A stretch of 64,000 nt of DNA from Desulforhopalus sp. (GCA_030247675.1 JAOTRX010000010.1:62001-126000); one strand, 5' to 3'. Counted from the first letter of the stretch, positions 35,681-45,221 are shown. A program made the numbers and translations. The notes: generated from the sequence alone by a model not told the origin.

Positions 35681-35750
35681 GCTTATGGGTAGGCCTGAGC
35701 GGATTAAGCACTGTCCAAAGACAACTCTTCTGGAATTATGGAGGTTATTC

Positions 35751-37388
35751 ATGCGTTTTGACAAGATTAACGACGTTTTAGGAACTGCCAACCGAGGGAA
35801 TGCTGCCGAATCAGGACTTTGTACCTTGTGCCGTGCCGATTGTGCCGGCAAATGTGAGACTTGGAAATCCAGTCTGGTGGGAAGAAAACTCCTTTATCCC
35901 CGCGATTTTGGCATGGTAACAGCGGGTGCCAATAACACCACCCACATCGGTATTTCCTACAATTCCTTACGCATCCAGGGCTATGCCTATGGTTCAATTG
36001 GTCTTGGCGAGGGTCTTACCCATAATCCCGACGATTGTATCTTTCCCAATGTTGATCTCACCACCGAGTTCGGCGGCAAAATCAAGACCAAGTCCCGTCT
36101 GCCTCTGATGACCGGCGCCTTGGGCTCGACCTTTATCGCTGCCAAATACTGGGATTCCTTTGCCGTTGGTTGCGCCCTCACCGGTATCCCAATTGTTATC
36201 GGTGAAAACGTTGTCGGCGTTGACAAAGAGTCGACTATCACCGGTGGCCGGATCAGAAAATCACCGGAACTTGACCGGCGCATCGATATCTATCTCCGCT
36301 ACTTTGATGGCTATGGGGCGATCATTGTCCAGATGAACGTCGAGGACACCCGCAATGGTGTAGCCGAGTATGTTGCCGAAAAATATGGCAATAAGTGCAT
36401 AATCGAATTGAAGTGGGGGCAGGGCGCCAAGAATATCGGCGGCGAAATCCAGGTCACCAGTCTTGACTACGCCCTCTTCCTGAAAGAGCGTGGCTATGTT
36501 GTTGATCCCAATCCGGCCTTACCGGAGGTACAGGAGGCTTTTGCCAAAGGCGCCATCAAGTCCTTTGCGCGGCATAGCCGTCTTGGCGGTACCAACCTCG
36601 ACACCGTTGCCCTGGTGAAAGAAGACTTCATGAAGTCAGTTGATTACCTGCGCAGTCTTGGATTTGATCGCATTTCCTTGAAGACCGGTTCCTACGGCAT
36701 GGAAGAACTGGCCATGGCCATCAAGTTCGCCTCCGAGGCGGGCCTCGACCTGCTGACCATCGACGGTTCCGGTGGTGGAACGGGTATGAGCCCCTGGAAC
36801 ATGATGCAGAGTTGGGGCGTCCCCTCCATAAACCTGCATGCCAAGGCTTACGAGTATGCCAGCATCCTGGCCGCCCAGGGCAAAAGGGTAGTCGATCTGT
36901 CCTTTGCCGGCGGTTTTGCCTTGGAAGACAGTATTTTCAAAGGTCTGGCCCTAGGCGCACCCTATGCCAAGATGATTTGTATGGGTCGGGGAATTATGAT
37001 TCCGGGCTTCCTCGGCACCAACATCGAGGGTGCTCTCAATCCGGAGCGCAGGGCAGCGATTCACGGCAACTGGGACTCTCTGCCGAAGTCGGTCACCGAT
37101 ATTGGCCATACTCCTGAAGATATTTTTGCATCCTATTTCGATGTACAGAAGAAGATCGGCAAGGAAGAGATGAAGAAGATCCCCTATGGGGCCATTGCCA
37201 TGTGGACCATGGCTGACAAGCTTGCCTGCGGCGTACAGCAGCTGCTTGCCGGTGCAAGGAAGTTTAACGTCTCCCAGATTACCCGCAACGACATTTATGC
37301 GGCCAACCGGGAAACCGCTCAGGAAACCGGGATCACCTACATAACCGATGCTAAAAACGAAAGCGCCAAGAACATCCTTCTTGGCTAG
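35751..37388 (+). CDS. FMN-binding glutamate synthase-like protein
   Basis: This 545-residue protein resembles the FMN-containing synthase domain of glutamate synthase. An N-terminal cysteine cluster (CTLCRADCAGKC near residue 22) is followed by the alpha/beta-barrel with DGSGGGTGMSPWNMM near 340 and SFAGGFALEDSIFKGLALGAPYAKMICMGRG near 385-415, the FMN-phosphate region. The amidotransferase and NADPH subunits are absent. The enzyme may accept ammonium or a different donor. The ATG at 35751 has ggagg at 35740-35744. Its leader carries the promoter, hexaloop and terminator described above, so its expression is likely controlled by the GAF-ANTAR protein encoded next to it. Confidence 0.85.
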   Translation: MRFDKINDVLGTANRGNAAESGLCTLCRADCAGKCETWKSSLVGRKLLYPRDFGMVTAGANNTTHIGISYNSLRIQGYAYGSIGLGEGLTHNPDDCIFPNVDLTTEFGGKIKTKSRLPLMTGALGSTFIAAKYWDSFAVGCALTGIPIVIGENVVGVDKESTITGGRIRKSPELDRRIDIYLRYFDGYGAIIVQMNVEDTRNGVAEYVAEKYGNKCIIELKWGQGAKNIGGEIQVTSLDYALFLKERGYVVDPNPALPEVQEAFAKGAIKSFARHSRLGGTNLDTVALVKEDFMKSVDYLRSLGFDRISLKTGSYGMEELAMAIKFASEAGLDLLTIDGSGGGTGMSPWNMMQSWGVPSINLHAKAYEYASILAAQGKRVVDLSFAGGFALEDSIFKGLALGAPYAKMICMGRGIMIPGFLGTNIEGALNPERRAAIHGNWDSLPKSVTDIGHTPEDIFASYFDVQKKIGKEEMKKIPYGAIAMWTMADKLACGVQQLLAGARKFNVSQITRNDIYAANRETAQETGITYITDAKNESAKNILLG

Positions 37389-37396
37389 CTGTTAGG

Positions 37397-37437
37397 TATT
37401 GCCGCAAGAAATTTGTAAACCCACTCTTGCGGCAATA
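37397..37437. terminator. 13-bp perfect stem after glutamate-synthase-like gene
   Basis: TATTGCCGCAAGA (37397-37409) pairs fully with TCTTGCGGCAATA (37425-37437), loop 15 bases. It stands 8 bp after the stop codon and is followed by gatttctt. It probably ends the plus-strand transcript. Confidence 0.65.
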
Positions 37438-37458
37438 GATTTCTTCAATAAACACCGA

Positions 37459-37488
37459 CTACCGGTTTGGCAGATTCCGAACCGGTAG
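37459..37488. terminator. 9-bp perfect stem between convergent genes
   Basis: CTACCGGTT (37459-37467) pairs with AACCGGTAG (37480-37488), loop 12 bases. It lies 23 bp from the end of the convergent minus-strand gene and may act as its terminator, though the following sequence has no strong U-tract. Confidence 0.45.
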
Positions 37489-37510
37489 CCGGGTCAAAAC
37501 CTATCTTTAT

Positions 37511-38839
37511 TTACCCCTGTACTTTAAACCAGAGAAGTTCCGCGACACCTTCCGAAACATTGCGCCACTGGCCCGGTATGTTTTTTTGCAGGAACACCGT
37601 ATCCCCTGCATTGACCTGATGGATGTGGTTGTCGATAACCATCTCCAGCCGACCGCTGAGCAAATACCCTAATTCCTCGCCCTTGTGGGCGAAAAAGTGA
37701 CCCGTCAGTTTTTTACCGGGATTGATTTTGATGACGACTGCCTCGATCCGGCTGTCGATATCGGGTGGCAGCAGCCAAAGTGCCTCGGCATCATCTTTCG
37801 AGAATTTTTCCAGGGCTGCCGTTGATCGCTGATCTGCCGGATAAACAAAGAGATTTTTTTCGAGACCATGGTCCTTGAAGAATGCCGAAACCTCAATGGT
37901 CAGACTTTCGGCTATGCGGAACAGCGCCGGCAGAGAAGGATAGATAAGATTTTTTTCCACCTGGGAAATGGTACTCGGCGTAACCCCGGTGAGGTCGGCA
38001 AGATGCTTCTGCGACAGGCCGCGCATCAGGCGGATGCTCTTGATTTTCGCCCCGAGGTCAAATTTGCCCTTAACCTGGCGTTGGCTCTCAAAAACAATGT
38101 CTGAGTCCTCGCAGATATATTCATGCTGCTCGTTGAGAAATTTCGAATTGCGTTTTTCAGCCTTGAGAATCTTCAGGGTGGATTTGCCACGCCGCACCGA
38201 GAGGTCAATGGCTACCTGGGCAATCTTATTGATATTTGCCTTCAAACGGTTGGAATGGGCGCCTTTTTCGATGAGCCAGTAGGCAATCGTTTCCAGTTCA
38301 TAGAGGCGGGGACAGGTCTTGGCATAAAATTGCACAACCTGTTCCTCGCTGCCCCACAGGGTCTGCATACCGGTTAGGCTATCGATGATAAAGTGGACAT
38401 CGCCCGCCATATTGCTATGCAAGCCATACATAGCCTCACCAACAAAGGTCGGATTGGTCGGATCGTTGACCTTGATAACCTGATAGGGCCAGAGTGCCCC
38501 ATCTTTTTCATAAAACTTATTGAAGACCTCCGACCGGTCGCCCTTACCGTTGGTGAAGCAGTCGAGGATGGTGAGATTCTGGCTTTCGGCAAGCGGCCCG
38601 AGAAAGGAGACGACGTTTTTTGGAGAACGATCGAAGGTTACGTAGATCAGGGGCTTTTTGCGTGCCAGGGACTCCTTGATGAAATGCAAGCAGAAGACCG
38701 CGGAAAAGCTACCGGCATCTTCGTACCAGAGAACATTGTCGCCGATATAAAGATCACCTAGGAGCCTGTCGAGTTCTGCTATTCCGGAGGAAACCCGCTT
38801 TTTTTTCATGCTTTCTGCAGCTGTTTTAGTAGGTGGCAT
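37511..38839 (-). CDS. KaiC-like / XRE HTH / cupin regulator
   Basis: This 442-residue protein has a RecA/KaiC-like domain (about 15-240). The P-loop region reads GDNVLWYEDAGSFS, lacking the GK[ST] of Walker A, so ATP hydrolysis is doubtful; the Walker B-like FIIDSLTGMQ remains. An XRE helix-turn-helix follows (about 265-320, RGLSQKHLADLTGVTPSTISQVEK), then a cupin domain (about 370-440, HKGEELGYLLSGRLEMVI). Cupin-XRE proteins often sense small ligands; fusion with a KaiC-like module is unusual. The ATG at 38839 is chosen; an open frame 53 codons longer has a basic, non-conserved N-terminus. It is convergent with the glutamate-synthase-like gene. Confidence 0.8.
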   Translation of the reverse strand: MPPTKTAAESMKKKRVSSGIAELDRLLGDLYIGDNVLWYEDAGSFSAVFCLHFIKESLARKKPLIYVTFDRSPKNVVSFLGPLAESQNLTILDCFTNGKGDRSEVFNKFYEKDGALWPYQVIKVNDPTNPTFVGEAMYGLHSNMAGDVHFIIDSLTGMQTLWGSEEQVVQFYAKTCPRLYELETIAYWLIEKGAHSNRLKANINKIAQVAIDLSVRRGKSTLKILKAEKRNSKFLNEQHEYICEDSDIVFESQRQVKGKFDLGAKIKSIRLMRGLSQKHLADLTGVTPSTISQVEKNLIYPSLPALFRIAESLTIEVSAFFKDHGLEKNLFVYPADQRSTAALEKFSKDDAEALWLLPPDIDSRIEAVVIKINPGKKLTGHFFAHKGEELGYLLSGRLEMVIDNHIHQVNAGDTVFLQKNIPGQWRNVSEGVAELLWFKVQG

Positions 38840-39125
38840 AATCTCTGTATTGTATTCGGTAGTTCGAAGCCGTTTGCTTTGTCGGTAATAGAAGAAGGGC
38901 GAAAAACCTTGTGGGCTGTAGCGTCCCATGTTCATTTTGAGGATTACCCGAAAAGGGCTTCGTTTGGCAACTTCTATAAGAGAAATGATCGGGGCCACAT
39001 CTGTTCAAGAATAACAGATATCCTCATGAGGTCAAAAAAATGACAATTGCGCGAAATTCCAAAGAATGGTAACGAGATCTTGGAATTCTCAAAGTTGATC
39101 TAAATGTACCTATCAAGAATGAATA

Positions 39126-41156
39126 ATGACATACCTGAAAAGAAGATCCACAGATATTTTTATTTTGGCAATTAGTACATTTATCCTGGCAATGTTGTGT
39201 CTTGGCAACGGGAAAATGTCTTTCGAGCTCATTTTGTTTTCTACAGTGGTTTGCATTGTTTTGACAAAGGCCGGAGAATTTACTTTAAGAGTTGGTCAGT
39301 TAACTACGATTAAAGCAAGGTTGCCATCGGCATTTGTAGCTGGATTTGTTGCGATTTCATTACCGATGGTGGCTTTGACCTCAATGTTCAACATCTCAGC
39401 CTTATCGGCATTTGCGATAAGCGCGGCTTTATTATTCATTCTAAACGCATTTAGTTTCAAAAAAGTCATGGAGCGTCCTCGGAATAATTGGGGTGACGTG
39501 GCTATCACAATCGTTCTTTTAATAATTATCGGCTTGCTTGCTAAAGTACCCGTCTCAAGCCATACGACGCTATTAAACACAGGTGTGTTGCCAATTTGGA
39601 GCGATTATTTCATACATGGGGCAACAATAGCGTCTTTTGGCAGTCCGTTTGCTACCGGTATTGATATGGAACTCGCTGGAGAGAGTCGCGGGTTTTATCA
39701 CTATGCTCCCTTCATGATTCCAGCGGCATTTCAGGTAGTTTCTGGCATGTCAGGTTTGGCGCTTTCTACCTCGCTCCTCTTGCCATTGGGCCTCCTTGTC
39801 GCCGCTCTGGGGAGCTATGCATTTGCTGTTGAGTTAGGGGGGCGACTTGGTGGTTTGCTTGCTTTAACAGCAATCATTTGCCTCCCCGCATCCTCGGTCT
39901 TTATTCAATCAGGATGGTTTGATTTTTATTGGCTTTTATTTATAGCGCCAGGTTCCGGCTATGCTATTGGTGTTTCGATGGTTGTGTGCGCGTTGATGGT
40001 CATTGATTTTAATAACAATGACAACAGATTGCCATGGCTTACACTGCTACTGTTGTTCTCCTTGGTATTAATACGAGTGCATATGTTTATGCTGCTTGCC
40101 CCAGTTGTTATAAGCCTTGTATTGATCCGCCGTTTTTCTATAAACATTCGTCTACTAATAATTATTTCGATTAGTATGCTATTTATTATTATAGCAGCGC
40201 TTTATTGCTTTCCTAACCTCCATAAGCTTTGGATCGAGCTTTGTTATCCTCATGTCTATTTGAAGAAGGCCTTGGAATGGTCTCTTTTTTACGGATCCAA
40301 AATTTCGATTTTTGAATATCCTCTTCTGACATCTCTTGTTCAACTTTTTATTGTCCTGGTGGCGATACTTGGTGTTTATTTTATTCTATACCCATTGTTT
40401 TTTGGGATAAGTGTAAAGCGATTTGGGTTTAGTATAATAGACGCACTTCCGTTGTTTCTGCTTGTGTGTTTCATCGGCCTCATGCTTTTTTCACCGGCAG
40501 CTCGTAATGGTGACTATTCCGAATACAAACATCGTCATTTCCTTTTGCTATATGTAATCATAGCCGTTTACACGATTACCTATGCTTATAATTTGGCAAA
40601 TAATTTATTTTCTAATAAAAATAAGTTCGAGATGTTTAATTATACCCTCGTTATATGTTTTTTTTCAGTAACCATTTTATTAAACTGGAATGCCAATCCG
40701 TCACGCCCAAACATTCTCGCAATGCCTTGGGCTGCTAGTTGCCACATGAATCCAATAACACCAGGGGCATTTGAATCTGCTGAATATATTAAGACACATG
40801 CCAAACATGGGGATGTATTTGCAATGGGGGGCAAATCAGTAGGGAATTCTACTGTAAGCAATTCAATTATTGAGATTATATCATTGAGTGGTGTCCCGGC
40901 CTTTATCGCGCGCCCTGGTATAAAAAGTAGGGGTCCTCGATATGTCCATGAGATTGTACCTAATCGTCTGAGAATATTAAAGGAGCTTTCGTCGTTTGAC
41001 AACTGGCTTGATGCGCAAAAATTTATGCTAGCCAATGGAATTAGGTGGTTTTTGCTGTCTAATGGAGAGAAACCCAAGTGGGACTTAACGCTGGAAAACG
41101 TTGCTTTTTCAAGCAATGGCATGTCCGTTTTCGATGCTGGTCTCTCAACAAACTAA
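39126..41156 (+). CDS. Polytopic membrane protein, GT-C-like
   Basis: This 676-residue protein has about 13-14 predicted membrane helices, starting near residue 10. A large C-terminal soluble part (about 530-676) contains MNPITPGAFESAEYIKTH and GDVFAMGGK, a pattern common in the C-terminal domains of polytopic GT-C-type sugar transferases. No DxD or other catalytic motif can be fixed. Its codon use is AT-richer than the flanking housekeeping genes. It begins the surface-glycan island and has no obvious ribosome-binding site. It could build or transfer sugar units on a lipid carrier; this is inference from location and topology. Confidence 0.65.
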   Translation: MTYLKRRSTDIFILAISTFILAMLCLGNGKMSFELILFSTVVCIVLTKAGEFTLRVGQLTTIKARLPSAFVAGFVAISLPMVALTSMFNISALSAFAISAALLFILNAFSFKKVMERPRNNWGDVAITIVLLIIIGLLAKVPVSSHTTLLNTGVLPIWSDYFIHGATIASFGSPFATGIDMELAGESRGFYHYAPFMIPAAFQVVSGMSGLALSTSLLLPLGLLVAALGSYAFAVELGGRLGGLLALTAIICLPASSVFIQSGWFDFYWLLFIAPGSGYAIGVSMVVCALMVIDFNNNDNRLPWLTLLLLFSLVLIRVHMFMLLAPVVISLVLIRRFSINIRLLIIISISMLFIIIAALYCFPNLHKLWIELCYPHVYLKKALEWSLFYGSKISIFEYPLLTSLVQLFIVLVAILGVYFILYPLFFGISVKRFGFSIIDALPLFLLVCFIGLMLFSPAARNGDYSEYKHRHFLLLYVIIAVYTITYAYNLANNLFSNKNKFEMFNYTLVICFFSVTILLNWNANPSRPNILAMPWAASCHMNPITPGAFESAEYIKTHAKHGDVFAMGGKSVGNSTVSNSIIEIISLSGVPAFIARPGIKSRGPRYVHEIVPNRLRILKELSSFDNWLDAQKFMLANGIRWFLLSNGEKPKWDLTLENVAFSSNGMSVFDAGLSTN

Positions 41157-41457
41157 CCAACTCTTGAGAAATACTTGATAGATATCCCGGATCTAAACCA
41201 AAACAATATTTTCGGTGATACCTAACCTTGGAACCTTATGCTCTTGTTTCCAAAAATGTATGATGTCAAGAGATTTGCTTCTTGTTGAGGTAGATTTGCG
41301 CTATATGAAGAGTACTTTTTGCCCATGTCTGGCGACTTTGCAATCAAGGAGACAGGATCCTTCTTATAAATCTGGTCCATCAGACTTTTCCTGTCCTTAA
41401 TAAAATTGTTGATTACTTTGAGTAAATTAGCTGAACTCTGATTCAAAAAAATTTCAA
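41157..41457. other. Gap within glycan island
   Basis: This 301-bp AT-rich stretch has no complete gene. Short open pieces on the plus strand (for example 41215-41400) have no start site and no recognisable product; an eroded gene is possible but cannot be shown. Confidence 0.35.
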
Positions 41458-42147
41458 ATGAAAAAGATAGCAATTTCGCAATCGAATTATATCCCTTGGA
41501 AAGGATACTTCGATATGATTGCTGCCGTGGATGAATTTATCCTTTACGACGACATGCAATACACTCGTCGTGATTGGCGCAATCGTAATCAAATCAAGAC
41601 GCCGCAAGGAGTACAATGGTTGACGGTTCCCGTGATGGTTAAAGGAAAATTCAACCAGAAGATTCGGGAAACCGAGATTGATGGCAATTACTGGGCGGCG
41701 GCGCACTGGAAAGCGTTGTACCAGAATTATCGTCGCGCCCCATATTTTGAAGAAGTCGCTGGATGGTTAGAGGCACTATATGCCGCAAATTCATATAATT
41801 ATATCTCGCAACTGAATCGGTGCTTTATTGAGGCGATCTGTAAATATCTAGGTATCAAGACCATTATTACCAATTCATGGGATTATACTCTGATTGATGG
41901 CAAAACAGAGCGACTGGTCGATCTGTGTAAACAGGCGGGAGGGTCAGAATACGTCTCGGGGCCTGCCGCAAAGAATTACGTTGATGAAGGCGTGTTTGCT
42001 CACGCGAATATCAAGTTGACTTGGTTCGAGTACTCGGGCTATCCCGAATACTCCCAGTTCTGGGGTGAATTCACTCATGGAGTCACTATTCTCGATTTAT
42101 TATTTAGTTGCGGAAAAGAAGCACCCCGATATATGAGGTACGTGTGA
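41458..42147 (+). CDS. wbqC: WbqC family protein
   Basis: This 229-residue protein matches the WbqC family throughout: MKKIAISQSNYIPWKGYFDMI at the start, FILYDDMQYTRRDWRNRN, and the end EYSQFWGEFTHGVTILDLLFSCG. WbqC proteins occur in O-antigen and capsule clusters; their exact reaction is not well fixed. It is AT-rich relative to the flanks. The next gene, a family 2 glycosyltransferase, starts 2 bp after its stop, so the two share a transcript. The start ATG at 41458 is the first usable in frame and fits the family N-terminus. Confidence 0.9.
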   Translation: MKKIAISQSNYIPWKGYFDMIAAVDEFILYDDMQYTRRDWRNRNQIKTPQGVQWLTVPVMVKGKFNQKIRETEIDGNYWAAAHWKALYQNYRRAPYFEEVAGWLEALYAANSYNYISQLNRCFIEAICKYLGIKTIITNSWDYTLIDGKTERLVDLCKQAGGSEYVSGPAAKNYVDEGVFAHANIKLTWFEYSGYPEYSQFWGEFTHGVTILDLLFSCGKEAPRYMRYV

Positions 42148-42149
42148 TC

Positions 42150-43079
42150 ATGAAACTTTCGATAGTTGCAACACTCTATCAATCTGCCCCCTACATCATT
42201 CAGTTTTATCAACGAGCGAGCGCTGTAGCCAGGCAGCTTGCAAATGAAGACTACGAAATCATTCTAGTGAATGACGGCTCTCCTGACAATAGCCTCGAAA
42301 TGGCCGCGAAGCTTGCCGAAAGCGACTTTCATATGGTTGTCGTCGACCTTTCCCGTAATTTCGGACATCACAAGGCCATGATGACTGGGCTTTCATACGC
42401 AAAAGGGGAATTGATTGCGCTTATTGATAGCGATTTAGAGGAAGAACCTGAATGGTTGGTAGAATTTGCTAAGCAGATGCAAAAAAAAGGTTGTGATGTC
42501 GTGTACGGTATCCAAGATCATCGAAAGGGCAATTGGTTTGAACGTTGGAGTGGTCAATGGTTTTATCGTTTCTTCAAATTCATAACCGGATTAGCGTTAC
42601 CTGAAAATATTGTTACTGCTCGATTAATGACCCGTCGATACGTTGATGCTCTGCTGTGTCACAAGGAACGAGAAGTATTTATGGCTGGTCTTTTGCTCAT
42701 CACAGGCTTTGATCAATTTCCTTTGGTTGTAAAAAAACACAACACCAGCGATACTACTTATACTGTGCGCAAAAAATTGTCATTGATGGTTAGTTCAATT
42801 ACCTCTTTCAGCAATGCACCGTTGGTTGGTATTTTCTATGTAGGCGTGTCGATCTCAATGATTGCAGTTCTTTGTATCGGATATTTGGGTGTGCAATGGA
42901 TGTTTCTTTCCAAGCCCTTAAGTGGCTGGACATCTGTTATGGCTTCAATCTGGCTTCTGGGTGGAATGATTATCTCATTTATAGGCGTAGTTGGAATTTA
43001 TCTCTCGAAAATATTCTCAGAAACGAAGCAACGTCCTTATACCATCGTAAGGCAGATTTATGCCAAAAAACAATCGTGA
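42150..43079 (+). CDS. Family 2 glycosyltransferase, GtrB/DPM-like
   Basis: This 309-residue protein has a GT-A domain with IILVNDGSPDNS near residue 35 and the acidic metal site ALIDSDLEEEPEW near 95, followed by two C-terminal membrane helices (about 225-300). This is the layout of GtrB, ArnC and dolichyl-phosphate mannose synthases, which attach a sugar to a polyprenyl phosphate. A GtrA-type flippase lies 1.7 kb downstream. Gene start ATG 42150 has gaggt upstream. It overlaps the following methyltransferase gene by 20 bp. The sugar cannot be inferred. Confidence 0.88.
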   Translation: MKLSIVATLYQSAPYIIQFYQRASAVARQLANEDYEIILVNDGSPDNSLEMAAKLAESDFHMVVVDLSRNFGHHKAMMTGLSYAKGELIALIDSDLEEEPEWLVEFAKQMQKKGCDVVYGIQDHRKGNWFERWSGQWFYRFFKFITGLALPENIVTARLMTRRYVDALLCHKEREVFMAGLLLITGFDQFPLVVKKHNTSDTTYTVRKKLSLMVSSITSFSNAPLVGIFYVGVSISMIAVLCIGYLGVQWMFLSKPLSGWTSVMASIWLLGGMIISFIGVVGIYLSKIFSETKQRPYTIVRQIYAKKQS

Positions 43080-43695
43080 TCTGTTTACAGAGGTTGCAGA
43101 ATACTACAATGCCAAACTGGCGGAATATGGAGAAACACCGCGCGGTATTGATTGGAATAGTGAGGAGAGTCAGCTACTTCGTTTTGAGCAACTCTGTAAA
43201 ATAATTGATTCTCTTAATGAATTTTCATTAAATGATCTGGGTTGTGGTTATGGAACGCTCTATGAATTTCTTGCCAATAAATACGAGAGATTTTCCTATC
43301 TCGGGATTGATGTATCCGAAAGTATGATTCGAGCTGCCATGCAGCGTTATAAAGACAAACCTCACGCACGCTTTATACTTTCCAGCGAACCTGATCAAGT
43401 TGCAGATTTTTGTATAGCCAGTGGTATTTTTAATGTTCGTTTGGGCAGATCAAATGACGAATGGCGACTTTATCTTGAGACTACCCTGGATTTACTTCAC
43501 AGAACAAGTCGATTTGGTTTCGCGTTCAACTGCCTGACTTCCTATTCAGACGAAGACAAAATGCGCGATTATCTCTATTATGCCGACCCGTGTGTCCTTT
43601 TTGACTTTTGCAAACGTCGATATTCTCAAAACGTGGCACTCCTCCATGATTACGGTTTGTATGACTTCACAATCCTGGTGAGAAAGCAGCCATGA
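43060..43695 (+). CDS. Class I SAM-dependent methyltransferase
   Basis: This 211-residue protein contains the SAM-binding motif LNDLGCGYGTLYEFL near residue 60 and the following acidic GIDVSESMI. No family-specific substrate motif was recognised. It overlaps the glycosyltransferase by 20 bp at its start and the acetyltransferase by 4 bp at its end (ATGA), so it belongs to the same translationally coupled set. A role in methylating a sugar or lipid intermediate is plausible from the neighbours only. Confidence 0.8.
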   Translation: MPKNNRDLFTEVAEYYNAKLAEYGETPRGIDWNSEESQLLRFEQLCKIIDSLNEFSLNDLGCGYGTLYEFLANKYERFSYLGIDVSESMIRAAMQRYKDKPHARFILSSEPDQVADFCIASGIFNVRLGRSNDEWRLYLETTLDLLHRTSRFGFAFNCLTSYSDEDKMRDYLYYADPCVLFDFCKRRYSQNVALLHDYGLYDFTILVRKQP

Positions 43696-44357
43696 AATCC
43701 CCCCTGATTATTTTCGGCATTGGTGATGTTGCGCAGCTAGCACATTTTTATTTCACTACCGATACAGACTACGAAGTAGTCGCATTTACACTTGACGCTG
43801 CCTATATAAAAGACACGACTTTTTGCAACCTGCCTGTCGTTGCCTTTGAGGAAATCTCAAAGCACTATTCCCCGAAGAACTATGAGATTTTTGTTGCTTT
43901 GGGGTATTCAAAACTCAATGCAGTGCGCAAGGAAAAGTATCTGGCAGCAAAATCCTTGGGTTTTAGAATAGCGACCTATATAAGTCCCCACGCAACAGTC
44001 CTAAATCAAGGTTATATTGGCGAGAATTGCTTTATCCTTGAGAATTGTATTATTCAACCATTTGTTGTTATTGGCAATAATGTCACCCTCTGGAGCGGTG
44101 GCCATATTGGTCACCACTCCATAATCAGGGATCATTGCTTCATCGCGCCTCAAGTGGCAGTTTCGGGTGGCGTTGATATTGGGCAACAGTGCTTTTTGGG
44201 TGTGAATGCTACGTTGCGTAACCACATAAAAATTGGAGAAAAATGCGTAATTGGCGCTGGAACCTTGTTGCTTACTGATACAGAACCTGGTGGTGTTTAT
44301 ATTGGTACCTCCACAGAACGTTCTGAAATATCAAGCACGAATTTGCGGAGTATATGA
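43692..44357 (+). CDS. NeuD/PglD-type sugar O-acetyltransferase
   Basis: This 221-residue protein has an N-terminal PglD-type nucleotide-sugar-binding part (IIFGIGDVAQLAHFYF near residue 6) and a C-terminal left-handed beta-helix of hexapeptide repeats (IGENCFILENCIIQ, IGNNVTLWSGGHIGHHS, IGQQCFLGVNATL, IGEKCVIGAG) running about 105-205. The family acetylates amino-sugars using acetyl-CoA. It overlaps the methyltransferase by ATGA. The acceptor may be the product of the PLP aminotransferase encoded downstream (46177), the same pairing as in Pgl or Neu pathways; this is inferred. Confidence 0.85.
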   Translation: MKSPLIIFGIGDVAQLAHFYFTTDTDYEVVAFTLDAAYIKDTTFCNLPVVAFEEISKHYSPKNYEIFVALGYSKLNAVRKEKYLAAKSLGFRIATYISPHATVLNQGYIGENCFILENCIIQPFVVIGNNVTLWSGGHIGHHSIIRDHCFIAPQVAVSGGVDIGQQCFLGVNATLRNHIKIGEKCVIGAGTLLLTDTEPGGVYIGTSTERSEISSTNLRSI

Positions 44358-44792
44358 CTGACAATTGAGGAATAGCACTTGAGTGATTGTCCCGATCTCA
44401 ACTTTCACTAGAACTGGTTTTGGGCATGCCTGCCATTAAAAAGAGATGAAAATACAAACTGATAATCCTGTCGGCAGTACCACAAGCAATGGCCGACGGC
44501 GTCGAACACGATAAGGATTGCAGAGTCGGCTCACATGCGAGGGGGCAAAGTTTCCCAATATACTTGAGCCTTTTTGGAAATGGTCTTTTTTTACCAACCT
44601 TTGCGTTATGCTGACAGATATATCCTTGGAATATTAGACAGGTGCCTGAGATAAAAGTTTTCATATGCCTTGATTTTCAATGAAAACGGTCATGTTGCAA
44701 AAGGCTCCTATCTTCTCATCATATCAACCGTAACAACTTTTCAGTGACGGTTATAGATACTGCTCAATGGGGTTGACCTGAAAAACCAATTT
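44358..44792. other. Gap with possible eroded coding sequence
   Basis: This 435-bp stretch separates two coupled gene groups. Plus-strand frames give fragments such as TIRIAESAHMRGGKVSQY broken by stops. A minus-strand open frame (44398-44664) has no ribosome-binding site or recognised product. Remnants of a lost gene are one reading, but no family was identified. Confidence 0.35.
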
Positions 44793-45221
44793 ATGAATAA
44801 CTACTGTGCTGAAAAGATGATACGTTCATTTGGACAGGTAATCCGCTATGCAGTCGTCGGCGTTCTTAGTAATTTGTTAGGGTATCTTGTTTATTTGATG
44901 GCCACTTATCTTGGAGCAGCGCCCAAGTTAACCATGACTCTTCTATACGGAGTAGGGGCTTCAGTCGGATTTATTGGAAATCGGAAGCTGACTTTTATGC
45001 ATAAAGGGAGAGTACTAAGTTCAGGATTGCGCTATTGTGTTGCCCACTGTTTAGGGTATTGCATTAACCTCGCTCTTTTATATATTTTCGTGGATAATCT
45101 TGGGTATTCGCACCAATGGATTCAGGCTATAGCAATTTTCATTGTTGCCGGCTTCCTCTTCATCGCATTAAAATTCTTTGTCTTTATAGATCTAAACCCA
45201 GCAATAATGGAGAGCAAATGA
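44793..45221 (+). CDS. GtrA family membrane protein
   Basis: This 142-residue protein has four membrane helices (about 15-37, 45-65, 78-100, 110-133) and the family stretches RYAVVGVLSNLLGYLVYL and ASVGFIGNRKLTFMH. GtrA proteins are thought to flip polyprenyl-linked sugars across the inner membrane, normally with a GtrB transferase, here encoded at 42150. It overlaps the next gene by ATGA (45218-45221). Length is normal for the family (about 120-150). Confidence 0.88.
   Translation: MNNYCAEKMIRSFGQVIRYAVVGVLSNLLGYLVYLMATYLGAAPKLTMTLLYGVGASVGFIGNRKLTFMHKGRVLSSGLRYCVAHCLGYCINLALLYIFVDNLGYSHQWIQAIAIFIVAGFLFIALKFFVFIDLNPAIMESK

Noticed and set aside
44398..44664. 88-codon minus-strand frame in the glycan island gap
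   Set aside because: No start signal or recognised product; listed as a gap of unknown content instead.
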